This document shows positions 1-6,702 of a DNA stretch of 9,888 nt, piece by piece (position 1 is the stretch's first letter; every line of letters starts with the position of its first letter). The DNA is taken from positions 32,814 to 42,701 of the forward strand of contig PATE01000059.1 in assembly GCA_002712305.1 (NCBI GenBank), in the 5' to 3' direction. The position numbers were made by a program, and so were the translations under genes. This DNA is from Gemmatimonadota bacterium (GTDB taxonomy: Bacteria > Latescibacterota > UBA2968 > UBA8231). The notes under the pieces are model-generated. The model ran no database searches, was not told the DNA's origin, and worked only from the letters and a program-made list of their open reading frames with translations.

Positions 1-194
1 GGGGCGGCTATCGGTCCGGAGCCAGCCTCTTTTTCTGGCAGGGCGGTTTCTACGTGCAGATTCTCGCCTCGACCTTGCAGGCCCCCCTTGCCGATGCGGC
101 GAACCAGATCGCTGACGCCCTTTCGGCACGAATCCCTGATCGCGGCACGGCGGTGGGCGGTATGGTCCGCGATGCGGTTCAGAAACTCGCCTGA
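1..194 (+). CDS. 3' end of an unidentified gene (partial)
   Basis: The reading frame is open from the window edge and ends at TGA 192-194, giving about 63 C-terminal residues. The visible piece has a beta-strand-like patch (SLFFWQGGFYVQIL) followed by an alanine-rich helix (APLADAANQIADALSARI) and ends in DAVQKLA. A strong terminator follows directly, which supports this as the true end of a transcribed gene. The pattern of an aromatic YVQ strand followed by a short helix vaguely recalls DUF6599-type proteins, which I believe can sit near iron-sulfur protein genes, but that is a memory-based guess. No catalytic residue or membrane segment is visible in the fragment. It converges on the ferredoxin gene on the other strand. 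Confidence 0.6.
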   Translation, partial: GGYRSGASLFFWQGGFYVQILASTLQAPLADAANQIADALSARIPDRGTAVGGMVRDAVQKLA

Positions 195-222
195 GCATTC
201 CGACTCATCGTCGGTTGAGACG

Positions 223-259
223 AAAGCCCCCGTTGCGGTTCGCACCGGGGGCTTTTTTT
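223..259 (+). terminator. Rho-independent terminator
   Basis: AAAGCCCCCG at 223-232 pairs perfectly with CGGGGGCTTT at 246-255. A small inner hairpin (TGCG 234-237 with CGCA 241-244) fills the loop. The stem runs into seven T residues at 253-259. This is an excellent intrinsic terminator for the gene ending at 194. On the minus strand the stem has no long U tract behind it, so it is probably effective only for + strand transcripts. Confidence 0.9.
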
Positions 260-278
260 CACGATCGAACGACGCTGT

Positions 279-854
279 CTACCGGAGCTGCACGACGATC
301 GCCTTGGGCTGAGATGGACAGCGCCACTGACACACGCCACAGCCGATACAGCCCTCGTTCAGAACCTCGACGACACCTTCATCGTTGAAACGCAGTGCTC
401 GTTCCCCCTCCGGACACGTGTCGACACACTCCGTGCACGCCTCGCCGCCGGTGCGCAGGCACGGCTCGGGATCAAACCGGGCCAGCCCCATCGCAATCTG
501 CTCTCTCGGTGTGATCTTCAGCGCACCCGAGGGACACGCCGGCATGCATTGAAGCCCGTCACACACGAGGCAGGGCTGATGATCGGCGAAGATGGCGGGT
601 GTGCCATCGAGCTCTTCCGATTCGCCCTTGATGTGCTGGATCGCCCGCGCAGGGCAGATGCCGACGCAGTTGCCACAGCGGTAGCAAGTGTCGAGGAAGG
701 CCGCTTCGGCGATCGCGCCAGGAGGGCGCAGTCGGTGTCGCGGACGCCCGACGAACCCTTCCACCCGGTCGCCCACGTAGTCAGCGGCGTGCCCGAGGGT
801 TCGGTCGACGAGTTGGCGGAAGAACCGCCGTCGATCGGGTCCGTCGGCACTCAC
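279..854 (-). CDS. NapG/MauM-like ferredoxin with four [4Fe-4S] motifs
   Basis: A 191-aa electron-transfer protein with sixteen cysteines in four groups: C57/60/63/67 (CYRCGNCVGICP), C95/98/103/107 (CX2CX4CX3CP), C132/140/143/147 (CX7CX2CX3CP) and C169/172/175/179 (CIGCGVCQWRCP). The spacing, including the long CX7C gap in the third group, is that of the NapG/MauM/NapF-type polyferredoxins that pass electrons between quinol or other donors and a reductase. The N-terminus has RRRFF at residues 8-12 but no hydrophobic stretch behind it, so unlike NapG it lacks a convincing Tat signal and is probably cytoplasmic. The start is GTG at 852-854, sharing GTGA with the stop of the upstream zinc-ribbon gene, which implies translational coupling. 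No nap, mau or other oxidoreductase gene is visible, so the redox partner is unknown. Confidence 0.85.
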   Translation of the reverse strand: MSADGPDRRRFFRQLVDRTLGHAADYVGDRVEGFVGRPRHRLRPPGAIAEAAFLDTCYRCGNCVGICPARAIQHIKGESEELDGTPAIFADHQPCLVCDGLQCMPACPSGALKITPREQIAMGLARFDPEPCLRTGGEACTECVDTCPEGERALRFNDEGVVEVLNEGCIGCGVCQWRCPSQPKAIVVQLR

Positions 855-1060
855 TCAGAGTTCTCTCCGCGCAGCTTCTCTACCTCGCGCGTGAGCTGAT
901 CCACCCGCCGACGGAGGATCCGCATGACCCGGGCCGCCTCTTCTGGAATCGCGACACAGCGCTCGCAGATCGAGCGCGTGGCGAGGCTGTTGTGACCCGG
1001 ATAGGGAAAGGTCTCGCCGCAGGTGCGGCAGACTCGGCGCTGTTGCTCGTCCTCGGCCAT
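851..1060 (-). CDS. Small zinc-ribbon / coiled-coil protein
   Basis: A 69-aa protein with two CxxC pairs, C11/C14 (CRTCGE) and C32/C35 (CERC), expected to bind one zinc ion or possibly an Fe-S centre. A charged helix follows from about residue 38 to the end, with coiled-coil character (RVMRILRRRVDQLTREVEKLRGE). I do not recognise a named family. Small zinc-ribbon/helix proteins like this often act as adaptors or regulators, but nothing here fixes the role. Its ATG is at 1058-1060 and its TGA overlaps the GTG of the ferredoxin gene, so the two are almost certainly co-translated. No good Shine-Dalgarno is visible before the ATG. It is the first recognisable gene of the minus-strand unit. Confidence 0.7.
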   Translation of the reverse strand: MAEDEQQRRVCRTCGETFPYPGHNSLATRSICERCVAIPEEAARVMRILRRRVDQLTREVEKLRGENSE

Positions 1061-1211
1061 CAGGAGTCCGTCGGTGTCGGTTCGAATTCAAGTCGAGGCA
1101 GTTCAAGTCGCTCGCGGAGAACATTGTCGCCCACGATCAGTTGTTCGAACGCGCATTCGGGAGCACCGATGGAGAAAGGTCCACAATCATGGCCGTTGAC
1201 GAAAGACCCGG

Positions 1212-1231
1212 CGCCTACTCCATTGTAGGCG
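1212..1231. promoter_or_regulatory. Inverted repeat in divergent promoter region
   Basis: CGCCTAC (1212-1218) and GTAGGCG (1225-1231) form a perfect 7-bp inverted repeat around a 6-nt centre. It lies in the 220-nt gap between divergent genes. On the minus strand TACAAT (1222-1227) resembles a -10 box. On the plus strand TTGACG (1196-1201) could be a -35, with a poor -10 at 1219-1224. The repeat could be an operator or an RNA hairpin; which one is inference. The rest of the gap holds short unassigned ORFs only. Confidence 0.35.
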
Positions 1232-1280
1232 ATCTCATGTCGGGACCTGTGAACCTCTATCGAATCCGGAGGACATCTTG

Positions 1281-1664
1281 ATGCAGTTGTTGTGGATCGG
1301 CCTGGGTGGTTTTGCGGGCGCCATCGGCCGATACAGTGTCGGCGTATCGATGCAGCGGCTCGTTCCCGTGGGCCAGATCCCCTATGGCACGCTGCTGGTG
1401 AATGTCCTCGGATGCCTGGTGATCGGGGCATTGGGGGGCTGGCTCGATGCCAGACAGATATCGATCGCCCCCGCATTGAGGCTGTTCCTGTTTGTCGGCG
1501 TCTTGGGCGGCTTTACGACGTTCTCCGCCTTCGCCTTTGAGACGCTGTCATTGACACGATCGGGCGCCACGCTCCCCGCGCTGCTCCACGTAGGTGCCCA
1601 TCTGGTGCTGTGTCTGCTCGCCGTTGGCGTCGGCGATGCCGGCGCTCGGGTGCTGGGGCGGTGA
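1281..1664 (+). CDS. crcB: CrcB/FluC fluoride ion channel
   Basis: A 127-aa membrane protein that exports fluoride across the inner membrane as a dual-topology dimer. Family hallmarks visible are GGFAGAIGRY near the N-terminus, the PYGTLLVNVLGC segment with the conserved Asn at residue 41, and GGFTTFSAFAFE at 76-87. The last segment contains the TTFS sodium-binding break and the F78/F81 phenylalanines lining the fluoride path. Four hydrophobic helices are evident and the length is typical. The start is ATG 1281-1283 with GGAGGA at 1268-1273, seven bases upstream; a TTG at 1278 is in frame but too close. I looked for a fluoride riboswitch upstream and did not find one. The gene overlaps the phosphatase start by 4 nt (GTGA) and heads a five-gene run. 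Confidence 0.95.
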   Translation: MQLLWIGLGGFAGAIGRYSVGVSMQRLVPVGQIPYGTLLVNVLGCLVIGALGGWLDARQISIAPALRLFLFVGVLGGFTTFSAFAFETLSLTRSGATLPALLHVGAHLVLCLLAVGVGDAGARVLGR

Positions 1665-2662
1665 GGCCAAGCGAGATCACACGAAAGCTGCTGATTGCGA
1701 TCCTGGCACTGTCGATTCCGGCAGTGGCTGCCGATGACGCTCCCCTGACCCGCATCGCCTTCGGCTCGTGCAGCAAGCACAACGCTGACCAACCCCTGTG
1801 GGACCCGATCGTGGCGGCGGATCCCGACCTGTGGATCTGGACAGGCGACATCGTCTACGCCGTCACCGAGGACATGGATCTGATGCGAGCGATCTATGCC
1901 CTGCAGCGCGCTCGTCCCGACTACTCGCGTCTTGTGGCCGCCTGTCCCGTGATCGGTACGTGGGACGACCACGACTACGGGGTGAATAACGGTGGCCTCG
2001 AATATCCTCAGCGCCGTCGCAGTCAGCAGTTGCTGTTGGATTTCCTCGATGTCGACTCAGACGACAAGCAGCGGCAGCGCTCCGGCGTGTATGCGAGCCA
2101 CACCTATGGACCTCCCGGCCAGCGATTGAAGGTGCTGCTCCTCGACACGCGGTATCACCGGCAGGAGCCTGATTCAGACGCCGACATTCTGGGCGCCGAG
2201 CAGGCTGAATGGCTGGAGACGGAGTTACGCGAGAGCGACGCGCAGATTCACCTGATCGTTTCCAGCATCCAGGTGATCCCGGAAGAGCATCGCTTCGAAA
2301 AGTGGGCAAACTTCCCGCAGGCACGTGTGCGGCTCTTTGAGCTGATTCGTCGATCGGGTGCACCCGGGGTGCTGTTTCTCAGCGGCGATCGGCACATCTC
2401 TGAAATCTCGCGCCTCGGTGCAGGCGCGGCGGGCTATCCCATGTATGACATCACCTCCAGTGGCATGACCCACAGCTGGAGTCGATTTCCGGGAGAGCCG
2501 AACCGACACCGATTGGGCGAGGTCGTTCACGAGCTGAATTTCGGTCTGATCGAACTCGACTGGTCGGCCGACCCACCCATGCTGGACCTGCAGATCCGCG
2601 ATCGTCACAATGCCATTCGTTTGCGCCAAAAGGTGTCTCTGGCCGTCCTGGCTCCCCGCTGA
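1661..2662 (+). CDS. PhoD-like metallophosphatase, exported
   Basis: A 333-aa phosphatase/phosphodiesterase of the PhoD metallophosphatase superfamily. Residues 1-24 form a Sec-type signal peptide: basic start (RPSEITRK), hydrophobic core (LLIAILALSIP), and likely cleavage after AVA or AVAA, which places it in the periplasm. Motifs in order are FGSCSKHN (34-41), the metal-binding GD at 62-63, WDDHDYG (101-107), LLLDTRYHR (159-167) and SGDRH (241-245). These match the catalytic layout of PhoD-like enzymes. The protein is shorter than classical Bacillus PhoD and lacks its N-terminal domain. I chose the GTG at 1661-1663 because it overlaps the crcB stop as GTGA and gives the signal peptide; a more upstream start would add an arginine-rich tail inside crcB. 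The exact phosphoester substrate cannot be read from the sequence. Confidence 0.88.
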   Translation: MRPSEITRKLLIAILALSIPAVAADDAPLTRIAFGSCSKHNADQPLWDPIVAADPDLWIWTGDIVYAVTEDMDLMRAIYALQRARPDYSRLVAACPVIGTWDDHDYGVNNGGLEYPQRRRSQQLLLDFLDVDSDDKQRQRSGVYASHTYGPPGQRLKVLLLDTRYHRQEPDSDADILGAEQAEWLETELRESDAQIHLIVSSIQVIPEEHRFEKWANFPQARVRLFELIRRSGAPGVLFLSGDRHISEISRLGAGAAGYPMYDITSSGMTHSWSRFPGEPNRHRLGEVVHELNFGLIELDWSADPPMLDLQIRDRHNAIRLRQKVSLAVLAPR

Positions 2663-3246
2663 TGCCGGATCTGTCCACCGCACGTGAGGCGCTGTCGAAC
2701 CATGCCCCTCGGCTGGTCACCGGCGACCCATACCCACAAGCGGCGGTGGCCGCTATTTTCCACGACCAGCCAGAAGACGCTCGCCTGCTCTTCATCGAGC
2801 GGGCCCGGTGTGATGGTGACCCGTGGTCGGGCGATCTCGCCTTTCCCGGTGGGCGCGTCGAAGCACAGGATGGTAGCGTCCACGACACGGCGGAGCGTGA
2901 AACAAGAGAGGAGATTGGCTGGTCTCTGGAGGAAGTCGATCGGCTCGGTCGCCTCGACGATATGGCCGGCAGTGTTCTGCCCATCACCGTCTCGGCCTGT
3001 GTCTATGCGACAAGGATCGAGCAATCACCGACATTGTCTGCCGAGGTCGTCGACGTCTTCTGGACACCTGTCGCCGATCTGCTAGACCCGGAACGGAGAA
3101 CAGTTCATACCCTGCGTCGCCGGGGGGCGGAGCGAACATTCCCAGCTCTTGATGTTTTGGGGCCGGGGTGCCCCTTGCTCTGGGGCGTCACCTATCGCTT
3201 CGTCTGCGACTTGATGCAGTTCTTCGGACACGACCTGCCTACCTAG
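2662..3246 (+). CDS. NUDIX hydrolase, CoA-diphosphatase-like
   Basis: A 194-aa cytoplasmic hydrolase of nucleoside diphosphate-linked compounds. The NUDIX region is FPGGRVEAQD (61-70), then AERETREEIGW (77-87), carrying the Mg-binding REtrEEiG core at 79-86. Asp70 stands where many NUDIX boxes have Glu, and the gap to the RE pair is one residue longer than the classical box. Both traits occur in the CoA-pyrophosphatase (NudL/NUDT7/8-like) branch, as does WSGDLAFPGG just before the box. Activity on CoA or acyl-CoA is therefore the best guess, not proven. ATG 2662-2664 overlaps the phosphatase stop as TGATG, indicating coupling. The stop at 3244-3246 overlaps the ribosome-binding site of the next gene. 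Confidence 0.88.
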   Translation: MPDLSTAREALSNHAPRLVTGDPYPQAAVAAIFHDQPEDARLLFIERARCDGDPWSGDLAFPGGRVEAQDGSVHDTAERETREEIGWSLEEVDRLGRLDDMAGSVLPITVSACVYATRIEQSPTLSAEVVDVFWTPVADLLDPERRTVHTLRRRGAERTFPALDVLGPGCPLLWGVTYRFVCDLMQFFGHDLPT

Positions 3247-3257
3247 GAGCCTTGCCC

Positions 3258-4637
3258 ATGGCCGCTGTCCTTGAGTTGGGTCAGCGTCGAGAGCTCTTCG
3301 TCGATGACCTGCTGATCGATCGACTCGACGGTACCCGTCAACAGCTGCACGCGCCGGAGCTGCGCGGCTACGTGCTCAACGTTCAGCCACCGCACGAGAA
3401 TGCGTGTACTGCATGTTACAATCTCATCGGCGATGGAGATGGAGGTCTCTTCCTCTACTATCGCGGTTTCTACCCCATCGGCGTCAACTACGCCGATCAT
3501 CATGAGCAGCAAACCTGCAACGTGTTGCTCAGCTATGATGGCGTGCACTTCCACCGGCCAAGTCTCGGTCTGTTCGAAGGTGCGTCAGATGACGCACCGG
3601 GTGTGGCGCAGAACACGATCTGGCAAGGATACGAGGCGCACAATTTCTGTGCTTTTGTCGATGAGAATCCGGCCATCGATCGCGCTGCCCGTTTCAAGGC
3701 GGTCGGTGGCGGCGGACACGATCGGCTGTTCGGATTTCAATCAGATGACGGACTTCGCTGGGACCGAGTCCAGGAGGATCCCCTGCAGATCAAGGGCGCC
3801 TTCGATTCGGTGAATGTGCCCATGTGGGATGGCCATGCTGGCTGCTACCGGCTTTTCAGTCGCTACTTCGAGGAAATCGACGGCCAGCGAATCCGGGCGA
3901 TTCAGAGTTGCACGTCCGAGGATTTCATCAACTGGTCCGAACCGGTGCCACATCAATACGCCGACGGTGTGCCTCTGGAGCAATTCTACACCAATGCCAC
4001 GGTTGCCTGCCCCGGTGCCGAACACATTCTGCTCTCTTTCCCCATGCGCTTCCTGCCGAACCGTACCCTCGATACGGAGGGCATGGACTACCCGGGGGAA
4101 GGCCTCTCCGACGCCGTATTCATGAGCAGTCGTGACGGTGTTCAATGGGATCGCAGGTTTCGTCAGGCCTGGCTGCGTCCGGGGCGCGATCCTCGCAACT
4201 GGACCCATCGCAATCAGACAACGGCCGTGGGCATCATCGATACGGGCGATAGTGAATGGTCCATGTATGTGAGCCAACACTACGGCTGGAATGACAATCA
4301 CCTGCGCCGCGTCACCGTCCGGCCCTGGGGATTCGCCTCCGTGCGTGCCGATGATCACGGCGAAGCCCTGACGCCGCCTCTGACGTTCGATGGTGCTGAG
4401 CTGCATTTGAACTACGCCACCTCCGCTGCCGGTTCGGTGCGCGTCGAGATCCAGGATGGCGATGGCAAACCGCTGCCGGGGTATGGCCTCGACGACGCTC
4501 AGCATCTGTTCGGCGATGAGATCGACGATGTGGCGCGCTGGACGTCGGGCAGCGATGTCTCGTCGCTGATCGGCAGGACCGTCCGCCTGCGAGTCGTGTT
4601 GGAAGACGCCGACCTGTTCAGCCTGCGCTTCGGCTAG
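3258..4637 (+). CDS. GH32/43-like five-bladed beta-propeller protein
   Basis: A 459-aa protein resembling uncharacterised glycosidase-like beta-propellers (GH32/GH43/sialidase-like fold). Several blades show Asp-box-like repeats of the form S-x-D-G-x-x-W/F: SYDGVHFHR, SDDGLRWDR, TSEDFINWS and SSRDGVQWDR. The N-terminus (RRELFVDDLLID) is typical of this family. A C-terminal beta-sandwich tail follows, with TSAAGSVRVEIQDGDGKPLPG, a FGDEID segment and VRLRVVLEDADLFSLRFG at the end. It has no signal peptide, so it is probably cytoplasmic and acts on an imported or intracellular sugar compound. The start is ATG 3258 with AGGAG at 3245-3249, eight bases upstream; the reading frame is open further upstream but has no such site. 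Catalytic acids cannot be assigned with confidence. Confidence 0.75.
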   Translation: MAAVLELGQRRELFVDDLLIDRLDGTRQQLHAPELRGYVLNVQPPHENACTACYNLIGDGDGGLFLYYRGFYPIGVNYADHHEQQTCNVLLSYDGVHFHRPSLGLFEGASDDAPGVAQNTIWQGYEAHNFCAFVDENPAIDRAARFKAVGGGGHDRLFGFQSDDGLRWDRVQEDPLQIKGAFDSVNVPMWDGHAGCYRLFSRYFEEIDGQRIRAIQSCTSEDFINWSEPVPHQYADGVPLEQFYTNATVACPGAEHILLSFPMRFLPNRTLDTEGMDYPGEGLSDAVFMSSRDGVQWDRRFRQAWLRPGRDPRNWTHRNQTTAVGIIDTGDSEWSMYVSQHYGWNDNHLRRVTVRPWGFASVRADDHGEALTPPLTFDGAELHLNYATSAAGSVRVEIQDGDGKPLPGYGLDDAQHLFGDEIDDVARWTSGSDVSSLIGRTVRLRVVLEDADLFSLRFG

Positions 4638-4671
4638 CCGTGGCCGGATGGCAAGCCGGGGCAATACCAGG

Positions 4672-5850
4672 ATGAACGACCCGTATCACCCCCTAGGCGA
4701 CGCGAGACTCTATCGAGGCGTCTTCGTCGAACGCCCAAATCGGTTTCTTATGCGCTGTGCCGTGCCTCGATACGGCACGGTGGAGGCCTTCGTGGCCAAT
4801 CCCGGCCGCATGGATGAGTTGCTCTTTCCGGGCGTGACCCCCGTCGCTTTGACACGTGTCCCCGCCGACGTCGAACGGCGCACTCGCTGGACCTGTGTTG
4901 GCTGCGACACACCCGATGGCGAGCCACTCTTTCTCGATACCCATCGCACCAACGATGTCGCCGCTCATCTAATTGACCAGGCGCTGGTTCCTGGGCTCAA
5001 GGGGTGGCGCGTCGAGCAGCGCGAGGTTCCCGTGGGTCACAGCCGCTTCGACCTGCAGCTGGCTCGTGGATCGCGGCGTCTCTTTGTAGAGGTGAAGTCC
5101 TGCACGCTCTTCGGAGGCGAGGGGGTCGCCATGTTTCCGGACGCGGTGACCGATCGGGGGCGACGCCATCTGGAGGAGCTGGCACAGATGGGATCTGGGG
5201 GGGCCGCCAGCGAGCGCCCCGTGGTCCTATTCATCGTCCACAGTCCACATATTCGCTGGTTCATGCCTGACTACCACACAGATCTGGCGTTCTCCCGCAC
5301 CTTCCTTGCCGTGCGCGATCGTGTGCGGATTCTCCCGGTCGGCATCCGGTGGAACCGCGATTTGTCCGTGGCCCCCGAGTCGGTTCGCGTGAAGATTCCC
5401 TGGAAGTTCCTCGACAGGCACGTCGATGACCGCGGTGCGTATCTGCTCCTGATGCGCCTTCGTGGGCCCAGGAGAATCTCCATCGGACAACTCGGAGAAC
5501 ACCGTTTCGAGGCAGGAAGTTATATCTACGTGGGTTCCGCCATGGCTCACCTGAGTCGCCGGGTGGAACGGCACCTGCGACGACGGAAGCGACATCACTG
5601 GCACATCGACGATCTGCGCCAGGTCGCCGATGACGTTGCGGCCTTGCCCATTCGCTCTGCGCAGCGGCAGGAATGTCAGTTGGCGGCATCCGTGTCACGG
5701 TATGCATCGATCGCCATGAAGGGATTCGGCAGCTCGGACTGTTCATGCGATTCCCACCTGTACTATCGCGCCGAGCCGCCCATGGAGGACGTCGAATTTC
5801 ACCGGATTCTACAGCAATTCCGGATGCGAGCTCCGAGTCCGAGTCCATAG
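4672..5850 (+). CDS. sfsA: SfsA nuclease-fold protein fused to DUF123 (GIY-YIG-like)
   Basis: A 392-aa two-domain protein. Residues 1-246 match SfsA (named for sugar fermentation stimulation): NPGRMDELLFPG (43-54), RTNDVAAHLI (92-101), E118, RFDLQL with D127, and FVEVKSCTL with E140/K142, then FPDAVTDRGRRHL (155-167). The D...ExK pattern fits a PD-(D/E)XK nuclease core. Residues about 253-366 match DUF123, a GIY-YIG-related domain: RGAYLLLMRL, GSYIYVGSA (282-290), HHWHIDDL (308-315), EC at 334-335 and GFGSSDCSCDSHLYY (351-365). The joint is in frame, with no sign of a frameshift. ATG 4672 is preferred: GGGG lies ten bases upstream and the SfsA homology begins soon after; ATG 4648 is an alternative. 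The cellular role of either domain in bacteria is poorly defined; DNA binding or cleavage is inference from the folds. Confidence 0.88.
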   Translation: MNDPYHPLGDARLYRGVFVERPNRFLMRCAVPRYGTVEAFVANPGRMDELLFPGVTPVALTRVPADVERRTRWTCVGCDTPDGEPLFLDTHRTNDVAAHLIDQALVPGLKGWRVEQREVPVGHSRFDLQLARGSRRLFVEVKSCTLFGGEGVAMFPDAVTDRGRRHLEELAQMGSGGAASERPVVLFIVHSPHIRWFMPDYHTDLAFSRTFLAVRDRVRILPVGIRWNRDLSVAPESVRVKIPWKFLDRHVDDRGAYLLLMRLRGPRRISIGQLGEHRFEAGSYIYVGSAMAHLSRRVERHLRRRKRHHWHIDDLRQVADDVAALPIRSAQRQECQLAASVSRYASIAMKGFGSSDCSCDSHLYYRAEPPMEDVEFHRILQQFRMRAPSPSP

Positions 5851-5876
5851 ACAGCCGCCACACGCACGACTATACT
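5848..5876 (+). promoter_or_regulatory. Sigma70-type promoter
   Basis: TAGACA at 5848-5853 (five of six matches to TTGACA) and TATACT at 5871-5876 (five of six matches to TATAAT) are separated by exactly 17 nt. Transcription would start near 5882-5884, about 95 nt before the ATG at 5980. The -35 box overlaps the sfsA stop codon. This is the best promoter match I found in the window. Confidence 0.65.
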
Positions 5877-5880
5877 GACA

Positions 5881-5944
5881 ACGCGCCTGCTGGAGTTTCC
5901 TGCTCCCGGCGCGTCTCCCTCACCAGCGCCCCTCCCCGGCGCGT
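5881..5944 (+). promoter_or_regulatory. Structured 5' leader with alternative pairings
   Basis: ACGCGCC (5881-5887), close to the predicted transcript start, can pair with GGCGCGT at 5908-5914. An inner GGAG/CTCC stem (5892-5895 with 5903-5906) supports that hairpin. A second copy of the pairing partner occurs at 5938-5944, inside a 10-bp direct repeat CCCGGCGCGT at 5905-5914 and 5935-5944, spaced exactly 30 bp. Two mutually exclusive folds are therefore possible. No poly-U tract follows, so it is not a plain terminator. Regulatory function is inference. Confidence 0.35.
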
Positions 5945-5979
5945 GACAGCCATCGACCGCATCTGCCGGCCCCTTGATC

Positions 5980-6702
5980 ATGTCCAAGGCCACCTCGGAT
6001 GGACTGGCTCGTGTCCAGTCCGAAAGCCGCATCCCCGCCAGCACCTGGCGTGAGTGGTGCAATCGACTCGAACTCGACCCCTTACTGGCCGTCGAGGTCT
6101 GGGACGAGGTGTGCAACCCGATGCGAACCGCGTCTGGACAGGCGCCCGACCTAACCTTCATCCTGCAGCTCCGTGCAACACGTCCCGACCACTATATCGA
6201 TGATTTTCGAGACGAGTTGCCGTCGATTTTTCTGACGGCAAAGCTGCTCGACGCCCTGGAGGAGGACTTCGCCGGGGGCCGTGGCAAGGCCGCCCTTCTG
6301 CGCCTCTATCGTCACGTGGCCGGCAAGGGTGACGATGTGGTGACACGACCCTTTCTCGTGCATGTGGGTTGTCTTCTGCTGCTACCCCATGTCCTGCCCG
6401 GTGAGTTCACTTTTCGACGGCTGGTGCGGTCCATCGCCGATGGCAAGTTGCTGTTCATCGAAGACTATGAGGATGGCAACCACATCGATGTGTTCGAACT
6501 GCACAAGAATGAGAAGCAACAGATGCACGCCCGTGCGAAAGATCGCGCCTGCACGAGTGACAAGGGTGAACTACAGACAGGCTCCAGTTATCTGACCTCG
6601 CTGGGACGCACCAACAAACCCTTCGCACAGACGGAAGCGGAGATCAAGAACGCCTTCGTTCGTACTGATGAAGGTGACCCGATGGTCTTCCCGATCTTTT
6701 GA
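5980..6702 (+). CDS. Unrecognised 240-aa protein, coupled to an MFS transporter
   Basis: I do not recognise this protein. The N-terminal half looks helical (IPASTWREWCNRLELD; LPSIFLTAKLLDALEEDF), with hydrophobic stretches around FLVHVGCLLLLPHVLPG. There is no signal peptide and no clear membrane span, so it is probably cytoplasmic or peripheral. A strand-like acidic segment (LLFIEDYEDGNHIDVFEL) follows, then a polar tail rich in Lys, Thr and Ser ending in DPMVFPIF. No catalytic motif stands out. The start is ATG 5980; an in-frame TTG lies at 5974, and neither has a good Shine-Dalgarno. The gene has its own predicted promoter and leader, and its stop shares TTGA with the start of the MFS gene. 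The coupling suggests it works with that transporter, for example as an accessory or substrate-handling protein, but this is only context. Confidence 0.75.
   Translation: MSKATSDGLARVQSESRIPASTWREWCNRLELDPLLAVEVWDEVCNPMRTASGQAPDLTFILQLRATRPDHYIDDFRDELPSIFLTAKLLDALEEDFAGGRGKAALLRLYRHVAGKGDDVVTRPFLVHVGCLLLLPHVLPGEFTFRRLVRSIADGKLLFIEDYEDGNHIDVFELHKNEKQQMHARAKDRACTSDKGELQTGSSYLTSLGRTNKPFAQTEAEIKNAFVRTDEGDPMVFPIF

Noticed and set aside
1061-1280. Fluoride (crcB) riboswitch
   Set aside because: Fluoride channels are often preceded by one, but I could not find the conserved GGNGAUG...CNCC helix and pseudoknot partner here.
1382-1972. 196-aa minus-strand frame across crcB and the phosphatase start
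   Set aside because: Antisense to two recognisable genes; low-complexity composition and no domain.
3741-4664. 307-aa minus-strand open frame opposite the beta-propeller gene
   Set aside because: It lies antisense to a well-supported gene, shows no family motif, and its openness is explained by the codon bias of the GC-rich sense strand.
5261-5863. 200-aa minus-strand frame opposite the SfsA-DUF123 gene
   Set aside because: Arginine-rich antisense shadow; the sense protein has clear family motifs throughout.
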